DNA of 64,000 nucleotides from Zhengitettix transpicula (GCA_037074705.1 CM073594.1:79981009-80045008), one strand, 5' to 3'; numbered from the stretch's first letter, positions 46,271-57,611 are shown. Numbers and translations are program-made. Notes: a model not told the origin generated them from the letters alone.

Positions 46271-47275
46271 TGAGAAGAAACGTCCACTCTTGGCTTTATT
46301 TTTGTCTTTAATATTTATCTGTGCTGTGACTATGGATAATAAATATTTAAAGCTTATTCTCTAAGTCCTTTCTGAGATCAAATATTCCAAAATATTATTA
46401 ATTTAAAATTCTTTCGGTATAAATATACTTGTGATGTCTACAATAATTGATTAAATATATAATTGAGCCTAATTGTTTCTTGAGACTGCTTCTAGAAGTG
46501 GGTAAGTTCGTCAATTTTTCGGGACACTTTGATCGTTTAGTTCGCCACACTGGTCGCGCGTTTGGCAGTAATCATCCATAATGTCGGTGGTATTTCTGGA
46601 CCTCTCTATAACAGTCATTAAACTCGGTTGTGTGGGAATTCTTTTATGTGGCGTATTCGCACGCCAATCGCATTGGTAAATTTCATTGGCGTGGTACGGT
46701 CGGCTCGATGACGTTTATTGATTCCCCAAACCACGCCGCGGACAACAATATTGACACGCCACTGCAAAATCGGCTTTGTGCAGACGCGATATTGCACTTT
46801 AAAATAGATATTTAGATTATCCAAATACAGGCGGATCAAATTGACCAGTAACCTCTGTGATCACTGACAACAAAAATACCGACATGTCCGAGGCCTCGAG
46901 TTGATACTGACTGTGATTGCTCCCGCAACAACGCAACAACACACGTGACAGTATCTGGCGGTGATGCTGAATACGTTATCTCGTTCACCTACCTCTCCAA
47001 ATTAGAATTAAAAGTATGCGGGAGATACGCTGTATTACGCTCCACTCATGCATTGTAATCAAAACACACAATTACACGACACGATTTAGTTTTGAAACTC
47101 GTGTTATTGTATACGGAATATCCCGAATTTACAGAGATTTCCATATCACATGGCCTTCAGAAGTCATTACTGTATTGTAGTAATACTGTAACTCGGCTTA
47201 CGGAGCTTTTCATGCCAAAACATACTGGAAAAAGTAACATCTCTACAAGATACGGCTATTATATACCAGATGAAA
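46271..47275. other. unique non-coding block, candidate regulatory region at 46500-47060
   Basis: 46500-47060 is GC-balanced and free of the window's repeat families. It contains AACCACGCCGCGG (Runt-like core AACCAC), CAACAATATTG (Sox-like) and CACACGTGAC (E-box CACGTG). No exon seen. It stops at the Penelope terminal repeat. Confidence 0.3.
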
Positions 47276-47690
47276 ATACTATAATGAATAAGAAAGATAA
47301 ATAGACAAAAAGTGATCATATAAATACCACACAACGTTTCTGGGATCCTTGTCCGTTTCGTCTGATGCAAAGAAGAGCCTAGAGCGACACAACGACTAAA
47401 ACGCAACAACAATGGGAGATCCGAAGGCTTAGCGTAACAATAAGAGAGCAACGACAATGGGAAAACAGAAGGTTTAGCGTAATAATTAAAGATCATAGTA
47501 ATTATTGAGTTTAATAGTGTCTGTTTGTACATTAACAGCTGTGATGTTGAATTTAATGTGAAGCATCTCTGAAATGAGTCTGGAATTTTACCTGGTGTCA
47601 ATGTCTAAAATATTAGCATATTGCCAAACAAATGTATGTTTAGAACTGTTTATATGTTTGGATACTACAGATTATCAATGGGAAGTTTGA
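47276..47690 (-). mobile_element. Penelope-like element, 3' part (split by hAT)
   Basis: The minus strand continues the element from 52355: a degenerate C-terminal tail, then the terminal sequence with AAGGATCCCAGAAACGTTG, GTGGTATTTATATGATCAC and TTTTTGTCTATTTATC. The same terminal sequence occurs at 52946-53025 and 62029-62275. It ends on TATTAGAC (47691-47698), the hAT target duplication. Confidence 0.72.
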
Positions 47691-47698
47691 TATTAGAC
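47691..47698. repeat. 8-bp target-site duplication of hAT, left
   Basis: TATTAGAC, identical to 52347-52354. An 8-bp duplication is diagnostic for hAT transposition. Confidence 0.95.
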
Positions 47699-47931
47699 TA
47701 AAGTGACCACACATCCCGATTTTGGCGGGACAGTCCCGCTTTTTGGTGGACTGTCCCGCGTCCCGCCGATTTTTAAAAATGTCCCGCTTTTTAGAAAATA
47801 TCTGCATTTCTTATTTTAAATGTACTGTAAAAATATATTACCTATTACTTATTAAGTATTATGGTGACTGTAAAGAAATAAAAAATACATAAAAAAACAT
47901 AAAATGCATGCAGAGTAAACTAAATTAGGGA

Positions 47932-49722
47932 ATGTACCGAGTTAGATTTACTCGGTGGTGTTCGATCATTATCGTTACGTCTCGGCTTAATTCAGATAAG
48001 TGCCATAACGTGGCAGATATTAAGCTTGTCGACAACGGTAAAACTTTCACCAACAGAGACGCTGCGGGTATATTTAATTCATATTTTGTTCATGTGTCGG
48101 ATCAATTTTCTAACAATAAGCCATCAGAAGCTCGTGCTTTTTATAAACTGCTACAAAACGCCGTACCGAGTGTTCAGAATTCCATTTTTCTTCAACCGGT
48201 TACCAGTATCGAAATAATAAACGTAATAAGAAAGCTAAAATGTACCCAATCTGCGTATATATATGGCATCTCAAGCAAAGTCGTGAACTACTGTGCCGAC
48301 GTCTTAGCTACTCCCCTTCAAATCATATTCAACGCGTGTCTTTCTACCGGCATTTTTCCCGACTCTCTTAAAGCTGCTAAAGTTATTCCGATCTTCAAAA
48401 AGGGTTCGCCCACCGACGCATCAAATTACAGACCAATTTCTCTACTTCCGATATTTTCAAAAATACTAGAAAAAATTTTACACAAAAAGTTACTTGAATT
48501 CTTGACGAAGTATAAAGTAATTACTCCGGCTCAACACGGCTTCCTCAAACAAAAATCCACGAGCACTGCTATGTACGAGTTCATTCAAACTATACAAAAT
48601 TCCCTTGATGAAAAACTGAAAGTAGCCGGAATTTTTGCTGATCTCTCGAAGGCATTTGATCTTGTAGATCACAGCATACTCCTCCAAAAATTAGAATATT
48701 ATGGGATCAGAGGCAACGCTTTGGCACTCTTTAAATCTTATCTCAACAATCGGAAACAGAAGGTAGCCTTAAAAAACAAAGCTGGTGAGGTGCAGTTGTC
48801 AGAATGGGAGGGCATTTCTTGTGGCGTGCCTCAGGGCTCAATATTAGGTCCCCTGCTTTTTCTTTTGTATATTAACGATCTTCCAGAATATATGGACCCT
48901 ATAAAATCTTTCTTATACGCAGATGACACTAATTTGTTAATTACGGACATTGATTTAAATAATCTCAATGCGAAGATTGAGACTGCATCTAGAGACCTAA
49001 ATACTTGGTTCGCCGCCAATAAATTAACGCTCAATGTACAGAAAACTAAGTTAGTTCGTTTTACAACAGAAACCAACAACATCGTAACGGATAAGTTCTC
49101 TGATCATGCGACTTTCCTCGGCTTGCAGGTCGACAGTAAATTAAAATGGAACTTGCACATTGATCGCCTCGTGCGCAAACTTAGTTCTGTTTGTTACTCA
49201 TTGAGACTATTGACGCAACAAGTTGATACCAAAACTGCTTCACTAGTCTACTTTGCCTACTTTCATTCACATATGTGTTACGGTATTGCCAACTGGGGCA
49301 ATTGTTCTCGTAGTGTGGATGTTTTCAAACTGCAAAAACGAGCCATTAGAATGGTATCAGGTTCAGATGCTAAAGAAAGCTGCAGACCGCTGTTCAAAAG
49401 ACTCCATATTCTGACTCTACCTAGCGCTTACATATTAGAAGTACTAAAATTTGTTAAACGCAACATGAACCTTTTTGCAAGTAATGGGGACAATCATGGC
49501 TATGACACAAGAAACCGTTCAGTTCTCAGGTCTGACAAGCACAGCCTCAGTCTCTATGAGTCTAGCGTTCATTATTCCGGTATCGCACTATTTAACAGCC
49601 TTCCTGAACATGTAAAGAACATCAACAACTACAACTTATTCGTCAAGGAGTGTAAAACTTACCTTGTCAATGGAACTTATTACTCCGTACACGAATTTTT
49701 GAATCGGTCTGACATTCGTTGA
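47932..49722 (+). CDS. non-LTR retrotransposon reverse transcriptase, open frame, 5'-truncated
   Basis: A 596-codon frame without stops. After a pre-domain (NYFVHV-like NSYFVHVSDQF at about residue 50) it shows [77 protein letters not shown], and the catalytic LYADDTNLL at about residue 330. The thumb follows, and the conserved tail has YDTRNRSVL and ALFNSLPEHVKN. The first 20-odd codons probably are not native, so ATG 47932 may be fortuitous. A polymerase of this integrity suggests recent insertion, but the missing endonuclease makes it non-autonomous. Confidence 0.9.
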   Translation: MYRVRFTRWCSIIIVTSRLNSDKCHNVADIKLVDNGKTFTNRDAAGIFNSYFVHVSDQFSNNKPSEARAFYKLLQNAVPSVQNSIFLQPVTSIEIINVIRKLKCTQSAYIYGISSKVVNYCADVLATPLQIIFNACLSTGIFPDSLKAAKVIPIFKKGSPTDASNYRPISLLPIFSKILEKILHKKLLEFLTKYKVITPAQHGFLKQKSTSTAMYEFIQTIQNSLDEKLKVAGIFADLSKAFDLVDHSILLQKLEYYGIRGNALALFKSYLNNRKQKVALKNKAGEVQLSEWEGISCGVPQGSILGPLLFLLYINDLPEYMDPIKSFLYADDTNLLITDIDLNNLNAKIETASRDLNTWFAANKLTLNVQKTKLVRFTTETNNIVTDKFSDHATFLGLQVDSKLKWNLHIDRLVRKLSSVCYSLRLLTQQVDTKTASLVYFAYFHSHMCYGIANWGNCSRSVDVFKLQKRAIRMVSGSDAKESCRPLFKRLHILTLPSAYILEVLKFVKRNMNLFASNGDNHGYDTRNRSVLRSDKHSLSLYESSVHYSGIALFNSLPEHVKNINNYNLFVKECKTYLVNGTYYSVHEFLNRSDIR

Positions 49723-50095
49723 ACTGCCTTGCCTACAAAATTGCCGAATATGCTATAAATATGTAAATAGTTTGTCCAGTTTTCCCCTTTTGGTTCTGTT
49801 TTCCTGCCTCTGCTTTCTGTTTTAGTAAATATCTATGACGACATCCCTCCGTACCTAGCGACAGGAGATTAATACCAGGAAGTGATTTGTGTCGTGTGCG
49901 TGTTTCCTAAAAATAGTGTGTATGATTGTAGTGACTAGACTAAGGTAAACAGATATAAATTTTTTTGTGTGTGTTTTTGTGTATTATAAGTTTATATGCA
50001 ATTTATCTCCTGTACATTTGTGACGAATCCTATTTCCTCTTTAGAGGGCTAATGGTGAATAAATCTATCTATCTATCTATCTATCTAACTACAGT
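47932..50095 (+). mobile_element. jockey/CR1-superfamily non-LTR retrotransposon inside hAT
   Basis: Coding region at 47932-49722, then a 370-bp 3' untranslated region and a tail of five to six ATCT units (about 50067-50091). After this the hAT 5' region resumes. A short-unit tail instead of poly(A) is common in CR1/L2/Daphne-like lineages. The 5' border inside hAT is uncertain (about 47915-47935), and no target duplication could be identified. It is 5'-truncated: no endonuclease or ORF1. Confidence 0.85.
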
Positions 50096-50264
50096 CCGGT
50101 TTATTGTTTTCAATTTGACGTTCGGTTTGACTCATTATTTGAATCACGAAGTTAGAGCAATAGTCGCCACAACGTAACGGTCAATAAGGTAAAATTTAAT
50201 ACTCTTTTTTAGCCTTTGTAGTAAATTTTTTATTTATTTCTAGTTTTTAACCACAGAATAAACG

Positions 50265-52145
50265 ATGAGTAAAAAAGAGAATGCAAATTTAATGAAGAGC
50301 TAAGCAGAGAATTTCCATTTATTAAAAAAACCAAAATGGACAATATGGTACGGTGTGATAAATGCAATGCTGAATTTTCGGTCTCACATGGTGGAAAAAA
50401 CGATATTACTAAACATCTAGCGACAAAGAGGCACAAAAGATTTTTGAATAATGTCGCTTCCTCGTCTAAAATGGAACAGTTTTTCCGCAGTGCTAGCTTT
50501 GGCATCACGGAAAAACAGCTAGCATTAGCGGAATGGCTATTTGCTTCCCACAACATAAACCACAATCAAAGTTTCATATCAATGGATTGTACGTCGAAAA
50601 TGATCAAACCATTATACGACAAAAAATTTGCATGTGCAAGAACAAAAACCGAAGCAATTATTTGTAATGTTTTTTTACCATATTCGTTTTCTCAATTGCA
50701 GAAAGAATTAGAAAATGCGCATTTATATCCAAATATTCTGATGCTTCAAACCACAAAGATTTAAAATTATTTCCCACAATTGTTAGATTTTTTGATCCAG
50801 AAACAGGAATTAAAATTAGAATATTAGATTTTGTTTCATTGCCGGGCGAAACTTCACAAATAATTTTTGATTCAATAAGTACTATTTTATAAAATAATAA
50901 TTTGAACATTAAAATTATTGCCTATTGTGTGGATAACACGAACGCAAATTTTGGTGGAAAAGCTAGAAGAGGCATCAATAACGTTTTTACGAAACTTAAC
51001 GAACATTTGAACCAAAAAATTATTGGAGTAGGTTGTGCTGCGCACATTCTACATAATACTATTCAAACAGCATCTGACTTACTTCCAGTTGATGTTGAAA
51101 ATATTATTGCAAAAATTTATTCGTACTGTGCGTGTTGAAAGTTTGAAGGATTTTTGTGAAAGCGCAGAAATCGAATATAAAAGAATTCTTGGCTACAGCA
51201 AAACACGATGGCCAGTTCTTTTACCAGCTGTAGAAAATATTTTAAAAATATACGAACCATTAAAATCATACTTTTTATCACATTATAAATGCCCAAGAAT
51301 ATTGCAGCTCTTTTTTTGAAAATGACACATCACAAATTTGGCTTCAGTTCATCCACAACCAAGCTACATTATTTCACAATGCTGTGAAAATTATTGAAGG
51401 CGACAAAATTTCAATTACGGAAGTGTCAAATAAAATCAATAATTTAAAAACAAAATTACGAGAAAGAATTGATAACCATGAAATTCCTTTAATTGTTCGA
51501 AAATACATCACTAGGTTGGAAGAACAAGGTGCCATTAAACGACCTGATTTTCTGAAACATGTCAAAAAATTTTATAATAACTGCATGGAATATCTTGAAG
51601 AATGTACAGTTCAATTTGAAGATATTAAAAATTTTCATTGGGTGACATTAAAAAAGGAGATTTTATGGGAATATGTGGAAAAATCTTTTGAATATATTAG
51701 TAACCATTTTCCGAAAAATAATATTTGCGAAAATGATATTTTTGATGAGGGTTTTATTGGTAAAACGATATGTTACAGATAGAAAAATTAAATGTTGGTT
51801 GTCTGAAAATATGGAAACAGACAAAAAAATGGACGGAGTTATTCCTTCATTTTCAACAGAATAATATTCCTTATCAAAATATTTTGAAAATTGTAGAATT
51901 CGCGCTTTCCCTTTCGGTAACAAATGCAGCAACAGAACGCGTTTTTTTCTAGTATCATTAAAATATGGACAACTGAAAAAACGCAATTGAACATTAAAAC
52001 TTTAAAATCTATATTAAGTGTAAAATAAAATTTGACCAATTCATGTGAAATATTTCACGACATTTTGATAAATGATCCGAATCTATTGCAAAGTATTCAG
52101 TCGGATCACAAATATGACCGTGAAAGAAAATCATATTTTTTTTAA
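50265..52145 (+). pseudogene. hAT transposase with BED-type zinc finger, multiply frameshifted
   Basis: ATG at 50265 (MSKK) is followed by an immediate frameshift. Then comes a BED-like zinc finger, VRCDKCNAEFSVSHGG and HLATKRHK (C-x2-C...H-x5-H). The RNase-H-like catalytic body follows in pieces: IIAYCVDNTNANFGG, GCAAHILHNT, LGYSKTRWPVLLP, and the C-terminal dimerisation region ATERVF and IKIWTTEKTQLNIK, ending near SCEIFHDILIN and IQSDHKYD. At least five stops or shifts (about 50283, 50760, 50891, 51135, 51950) break it. The layout resembles ZBED/SCAND3-like hAT transposases. It is not a domesticated gene. Confidence 0.9.
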
Positions 52146-52346
52146 ATAAAAAATTTAATTTGATTAAAAATCATGATGTTCAAATTATTGTTATTTACAA
52201 ATATTTTTATAGTTACAAATAATTAACAATAAATACATTTTTGTACAAGTATATAAATTTATACAATAAAATATATATAACTAAATTGTAATTCTCATTT
52301 CATCCCATTTGTCCCGCTTTGTCGAAATGAAAATGTGGTCACTTTA

Positions 52347-52354
52347 TATTAGAC
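52347..52354. repeat. 8-bp target-site duplication of hAT, right
   Basis: TATTAGAC, identical to 47691-47698. Confidence 0.95.
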
Positions 52355-52945
52355 ATATGTTTCTTGATACGTGTATTAAGGGAACGTTTTGTTTGCCCTA
52401 TGTAGCAGGAATTACAATGAGAGCAAGTGATTTTGTAAACAACTCAATGTATGCTGTAGGTGTGAAGTGGGTCCTTGTGGTTTTTAATCAAGTATGAAAG
52501 GGTATTAGTGGATCTTTAAATGATAGATATTTGATATTTGGACAAATTTGTGATGTAGAAAGTTTGTAATAAGGGTGTACGAGAAAACATTTGGCTTGAG
52601 GTGTTTGGAGACGATTGGCAGTAGGATGTTGGATTTTGTTCAGTCTGCTGTTTATGTTTTTAATAATAAAATTTAAAATGTTTCGGATAATATTTAAGTA
52701 GTGTTGAAAGTAATATAGCTCTGTCTACAAGATTGTATACCGTAGCTCTCATTTGGTTTGGAGGATGATCAGAAAGATAACTGAGAACACGTCGAGAGTA
52801 TGTAAGTTTTCTGAACCAATTGGGAGGAATTAAAGTATTGTGAATGGATACGGTAACATCAAGGATATTAAGAGAATGGTTAGATTCAAGTTCATGGGCT
52901 AATTGTAGGTTCGGACGGTAATTATTGAAAGTATTCTTAGTACCT
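52355..52945 (-). pseudogene. Penelope-like element: reverse transcriptase tail and GIY-YIG endonuclease (split by hAT)
   Basis: The minus strand reads LAHELESNHSLNILDVTV, FRKLTYSRRVLSYLSDHPP and VYNLVDRAILLS, the thumb/C-terminal part of a Penelope-type polymerase. Next is the endonuclease VYKITCSHCNSCYIGQTKRS with LNTRIKKHM, which has both the GIY-like and YIG parts and the downstream catalytic Arg. Reading continues across the hAT insertion into 47690-47276. A stop near the linker and 5' truncation at 52945 make it a pseudogene. Confidence 0.88.
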
Positions 52946-53025
52946 GACGAAAGGAACAAGGATCCTAGAAATGTTGAGTTGTATTTATACTACCCTTTTT
53001 TTGTCTGTATTGGCTTTCTTATTCA
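52946..53025 (+). repeat. inverted Penelope-like terminal repeat fragment
   Basis: CTGACGAAAGGAACAAGGAT and AAATGTTGAGTTGTATTTATAC match the 3' end at 47276-47372 but in the opposite orientation. It abuts the truncated coding part directly. Inverted terminal pieces at the 5' end are typical of Penelope-like insertions. Confidence 0.72.
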
Positions 53026-53994
53026 ATAACGGAATATGTTAATAAGGGATGTTTTATGCTAGACAATTGATTGAAGTAGGGTCTAAAGCTGTACCATAAA
53101 GAGATACAACTAAAAATGCTGTTATAGTGGACAGACAGTTAGACCTCCTTTTTATATTATCGTTTACAACGGTAATCTGGCATTCGCTCCGTCCAGGATC
53201 AGAATCATGAAGCTCAAATACATAAATGTTATACAACAATTTCATGATATTGTTTATAGCATTTAGTATGATGAGGCAAATTAACGGAATTAGAGTGAAC
53301 AGTGCGGCATAATGAAGCCGCGTTACTGCCGGCGCAGTGGCAATATCTGGGTTTCTATCGCCGGTACATCATTTGGACTGTGGTTATGGAGGAGACAGTC
53401 AAGGCTGAGAGGTATGAAGAGGTCCTTCTCCTACTAAACCTAAACAAGTAGACGATGCTATTCGCGCGACAACGTGGAGGCAGCTGAGAAAATGGCCTCA
53501 CGTAATGGCCTCATAATCCCACGGGGCAGGAAAGTGGCAATGCACACCAGCATTAAATACTCATGCTCCTTGTGTGGCCTTATGGAGAGGTCTCTGCAAT
53601 ATCCTTACAATTTTATACTATCAAATTGAGGGTTCTTCTCGTGACCATGCTCTACGACAAGGCGCAAGAATCTGAGAAAGGGAAAATTGGAGACTTTTTC
53701 ACAAAAAAAAAATTACAAAAAATATTGTATCTGCTAAGACGATATGACGTGATGAAATAAATTTTTAGTTTAAATGGAGGGTTACACAAAAATATTGGGG
53801 TGGCTAATAAACCTGGAAATTTTTTTGTATCGCTTCAAATGAGTAGTTCACATGAAATAGAGTGTATTTATTTTCATATTTTTGTCGTATAATTGACCAT
53901 TTCTCAAAACATTATTAACAACAAAATAGGATTAATATAAAATAGAACATAATTAACGTTTGCAAATTAAAATAAGTAATTAACAACCTGTTTA
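53026..53994. other. unassigned stretch
   Basis: Mixed composition with GC-richer parts at 53150-53220 and 53320-53560. Open frames are short and domain-less. No element ends recognised. Confidence 0.35.
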
Positions 53995-54370
53995 TATCAG
54001 CCATATTATACGAACTTTGTTAACTAGAATTAAGGAACGTAAAGCAAATGTAAAATTTTCACTTTATGAACTTTTTGCTAATACTAAACATTGTTTGGAT
54101 CTCAATCATTCTTTCAATTTTGACAATACTGATTTTCTAGATGCGGAAGCTATTTTTAAAAAAAGTTAAAACTCATAACTGTTCCATTATAATGCCCAAA
54201 AAATTTTCTATAAATGTGAACCAAGACACTTTCCATTTAAATATTATTTATAATGTTTTATTAAATAATGTTTGCTTATGTCTTTACCATCGGCCATATT
54301 ACTCCAGTCTGGCTGTAGTATTGAAAAAATCACAACAATTGATTGAAACGTCTACTCATTTTTAAATGAT
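53995..54370 (+). pseudogene. possible Penelope-like C-terminal remnant
   Basis: The plus strand reads KHCLDLNHSFNFDNTDFLDA followed by EAIFKK, resembling the segment after the GIY-YIG domain of Penelope-like elements (AxHxxxxxHxFxFxxTxILDxExxxxKR). The frame then shifts. The match is short, so the call is tentative. Confidence 0.4.
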
Positions 54371-54985
54371 GTATAGTCCAAAATAAAAAATAATGTAAAC
54401 ATAAGGATTTTTTAAATTAGTGTAGGACTTTCAATCGTGTAGAAATGTAAATCACATCCATTGAATAAATCATGCTTTCAAAAATTTCTAATGACGATCA
54501 GAGAGCAGCAATATTCGACAGATTACCTTTGAGACGATTCACGATTATAAGTGTAATAAAAATATGACAGGGGACTTGGTTTTAATAAAGTTGAATTACC
54601 GGTCTAATGATAATTGAAGATTTGACACAATTATATTAAATTCTTTAGCTAAATTTATTGGACATAAACGCTGGTTTATATTTTCAACATTTTTATAATG
54701 AATTTACTTTTATTTGAAATGTTTTAACTATAAAGATGATATGATATCTCTCATTTAACAGTTCAATTTGCGGTCATCCAGCAGGGATACTATCTAGGTT
54801 TAGTAAATATACGAATTCCTTTCCAGGTACGTCCTTGTATTTTGTCTACGGCGAGGTTGTTGACGAACATCTCGTGAAAACCAAGTCCTGCCTGGTTCCT
54901 TACGAGGATCCCTTGTCTCCATAGCGAGTCTCGTGCCTGGTTGGTTGGTTTGTGGAAATCAACTGCCTTTCCCTGAATCTATCTG
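54371..54985. other. unassigned AT-rich stretch
   Basis: No recognisable features until the target duplication of the next family A copy. Confidence 0.4.
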
Positions 54986-54990
54986 AACAC

Positions 54991-55564
54991 ACTTTTTTTT
55001 AGGTAGCAGGCTACATGAGGGTAATCCACAAGGTAGCAACTCCATTTTAATAGCAAAGGAAGGGATTTGAAAGGTGGGATGCGGAAGGGTAGAAGAAGGT
55101 ATCTAAGGGTTAACTAGGGGCCCCGGCCTATATTTTAAGAATCCTACCCGGCATTTGCCTAAAAGTAATGCAGAGAAAACACTAGAAAAACCTGCATCAG
55201 GTTGGTCGGGCATTGGGTACTTGTCCCACGCCCTTCCGATAGCGAGAGAGGAGTTTGCTGTGGGGACGCAGCATTCCCTTCTCCGTGCCTCGACCACTTT
55301 AAGAGGCAGCTGGCCAACTGTTCCAATGAAAACAGAGAACAATTCTTACCGTATGCCCAAGGTCTGTGACCCCGGAACATAAACCTCTCAAAACAGGCGG
55401 AGGTGCCTCGGCTTGTGCGAACCTTAGTTCAAAAACGGAGAGGAAAAGGCATACCCAAAGGTAGCCCCTTCGTATCTCTCCTAAAAGGTTCTGCCTGCGA
55501 GAGAAAATCCCTTGTAGGTTACCTGCGAGAGAATCCTCTCGCAGGGTTTATTCTACCCTCTCTT
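54991..55564 (-). mobile_element. family A retroposon, near full length
   Basis: Eight-T tail, all internal blocks, and the far end with CTGCCTGCGAGAGAAA, ACCTGCGAGAGAATCC and CTCGCAGGG. AACAC lies on both sides (54986-54990 and 55565-55569), a possible short target duplication. It is followed six bases later by a second copy in the same direction. Confidence 0.78.
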
Positions 55565-55570
55565 AACACG

Positions 55571-55974
55571 TTTTTTTTAGGGCAACAGGCTACATGAGGG
55601 TAATCCACTTTGGGCAACTCCCCTTTAATAGCATAGGAAGGGATTTGAAAGGGGGGATGCGGAAGGGTAGAGGAAGGTAGCCAAGGGTTAAATAGGGCCC
55701 CCGGGCTATATTTTAAGGATCCTACCCGGCATTCGCCTAAAGGAATGCAGGGAAAACCTTAGAAAAACCTGCATCGGGTAGGTCGGGCATTGGGTACTTG
55801 TCCCACGCCCTTCCGATAGCGGGAGAGGAGTTTGCTGTGGGGACGCAGCATTCCCTTCTCCGTGCCTTGACCAGTTTAGGAGGCAGCTGGCCGACTATTC
55901 CAATGGGAATAGAGAACAACTCTTACCGTATGCCCAAGGTCAGCGACCCCGGAACATACACCTCTCAAAACAGG
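55571..55974 (-). mobile_element. family A retroposon, 5'-truncated, tandem neighbour
   Basis: T-run, AGGGCAACAGGCTACATGAG and the following blocks to ACACCTCTCAAAACAGG, where homology ends. It is inserted directly at the target duplication of the previous copy, giving a head-to-tail pair. Confidence 0.8.
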
Positions 55975-56159
55975 TCGCTGCCACAGCAATTTTCAGAATC
56001 ACTTTGCGGAAACCAACTACGAGTTAATTCGTACGCAGACACGTTTCGTCATGTAGCTTCACTAAAGCTGAATCATGAATACGTGTCCATATTCGTCAGT
56101 ACAAAGGCTGGTGGACTTATTTTTTTCGGATGAGTTTCTTGCATTATTGGTGGAACAAA

Positions 56160-56161
<2 letters not shown>

Positions 56162-56224
<63 letters not shown>
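56162..56224. repeat. (TA)n microsatellite
   Basis: About 63 bp of pure TA. It carries no family C terminus on either side, so it is an unoccupied microsatellite. Open frames of repeated Ile-Tyr over it are artefacts. Confidence 0.95.
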
Positions 56225-56226
<2 letters not shown>

Positions 56227-57611
56227 TGCGCAAAAAATTGAAAACGCAAAGCAATAAAAACATCTCTTAGGTTATCAAAGTTGCAAGCCTGTAAAGAGAA
56301 GCCAGCCCTTTGTGTGGAAGATTCTTTAAGAAGTTCCACAATCAATAACATATTATTTTATTTCTTAAATTTGAATTAATTTTTATAATTTTATTTTTTT
56401 TCGTTTTTTACTAAATTTCCTGTTGATGCAAGACAGCACTGATTTATTGTTCTTTTTTCCAGAAACCATTTATCAATATTAGCACTAATATATTCCGAGT
56501 TTAATCGTACCTGCACAAAAATGACAATTAAACAAGGACGAGATAACTCGTAGTTGGCGTCCTAGAAAAGAACGCAGTCTACGACTTATCTCGTAGTCGG
56601 CAGGCAATGTGTTAAGGCACACGCTGCGTCTTACCTTCATTATTGCCTACGCAGTCCAAAGGCTGAAGGTAAAACGTTGAGTGTAGATGAAAATTCTTAA
56701 GAGTATTGCGGCCGTGTGCAGGTAAGACTAAGGCTCGAAATATTTCAAACTCATCTTGATAGTTGCCTCGCCAGCCTGAGGTTCGCAGATAAGTTTGAGG
56801 ATGATTCAACAACGTTCAGTTCAAGCCAGCGCTCAGTTTTGTGCCGAAGATGTCAGGAATGAATCGTTATGGACCTTAACGGGCTGTCTTCATCCATCCT
56901 CAGATAATTTTTCAATCCGTCGGTTTCGATTAATTAATGTGCGAAAAGAACAGTGATTTTGACCACTTACACCTTGTAGTATGTCTTTATTTTAAAACTA
57001 CGGCTAACCCAACTGCAATAATTAAGTCGTTCGCCTGGGTGGAATTTATTAGACGATTATCGAAGTTTATTTTGTGATCGACAAACCTGCCACTTCAATT
57101 TTCACCCTCCTCGACCGTACTCAGTATAAATCACTAGTCAATAGAAATAGTTCTTGAAGAGAACCTGGTCTCTCATTGCAGTAATACATTCATCTGCCAT
57201 AGTAACCCATTCGCTTGGCATTTCTTTATAAGGTGGTGAATTACATTGCAAAGCAGCAAATGCCGATGTGACACAGATTGTAAACAGAAAGTAAATGGCT
57301 ACGTTTGAATTCATATTGACGTTTAATGTATAAGCGTAACGAAAGCAAAATCAACTTATGCTTTTGTATGCTGTATGCCTTCTTGTAGCCTTAAATTTGC
57401 CTCTCAAATTTATATTAATAAATATATAATTTATTATCGAATCGGAAGAATTTTTAATGAATAATTGCGAGCTTTACAGAAGCACACTAAACTTAACTGA
57501 CTACCTACCCTACCAATTATATATATAGTAAGCTAATATTAGAGAAATGAAGTTCTCACTACGTCAAATGTAATTATCTATTAAATAAAATAGACTTTAA
57601 TTGTGTGTATG
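56225..57611. other. unassigned; GC-balanced unique part at 56510-57300
   Basis: No repeat family, exon or RNA gene recognised. It includes a short inverted motif pair (GAGATAACTCGTAGTTGGCG and GACTTATCTCGTAGTCGGC, in direct orientation about 60 bp apart). Confidence 0.3.

Larger units (their letters stand above)
47699..52346 (+). mobile_element. hAT DNA transposon carrying a non-LTR insertion
   Basis: The 13-bp perfect terminal repeats are TAAAGTGACCACA (47699-47711) and TGTGGTCACTTTA (52334-52346), flanked by identical TATTAGAC. Beside each end lie several GTCCCGC/GCGGGAC motifs (five or six within 47724-47792, one near 52312), probably transposase-binding subterminal repeats. Without the non-LTR insert the element is about 2.5 kb, normal for hAT. 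The transposase is broken, so the element is now immobile by itself. Confidence 0.95.

Noticed and set aside
50336..50764. A domesticated BED zinc-finger host gene
   Set aside because: It continues into a hAT catalytic domain broken by stops, within TIRs and target duplications of a transposon.
55798..55980. Similar short open frames (for example MSHALPIAGEEF...) in several family A copies on both strands
   Set aside because: They recur only because the retroposon recurs; frames differ by indels between copies, overlap on opposite strands, and lack domains.
56075..56257. Open frames rich in alternating Ile-Tyr over TA runs (also near 12930, 44433 and 60619)
   Set aside because: Translation artefact of the (TA)n microsatellite.
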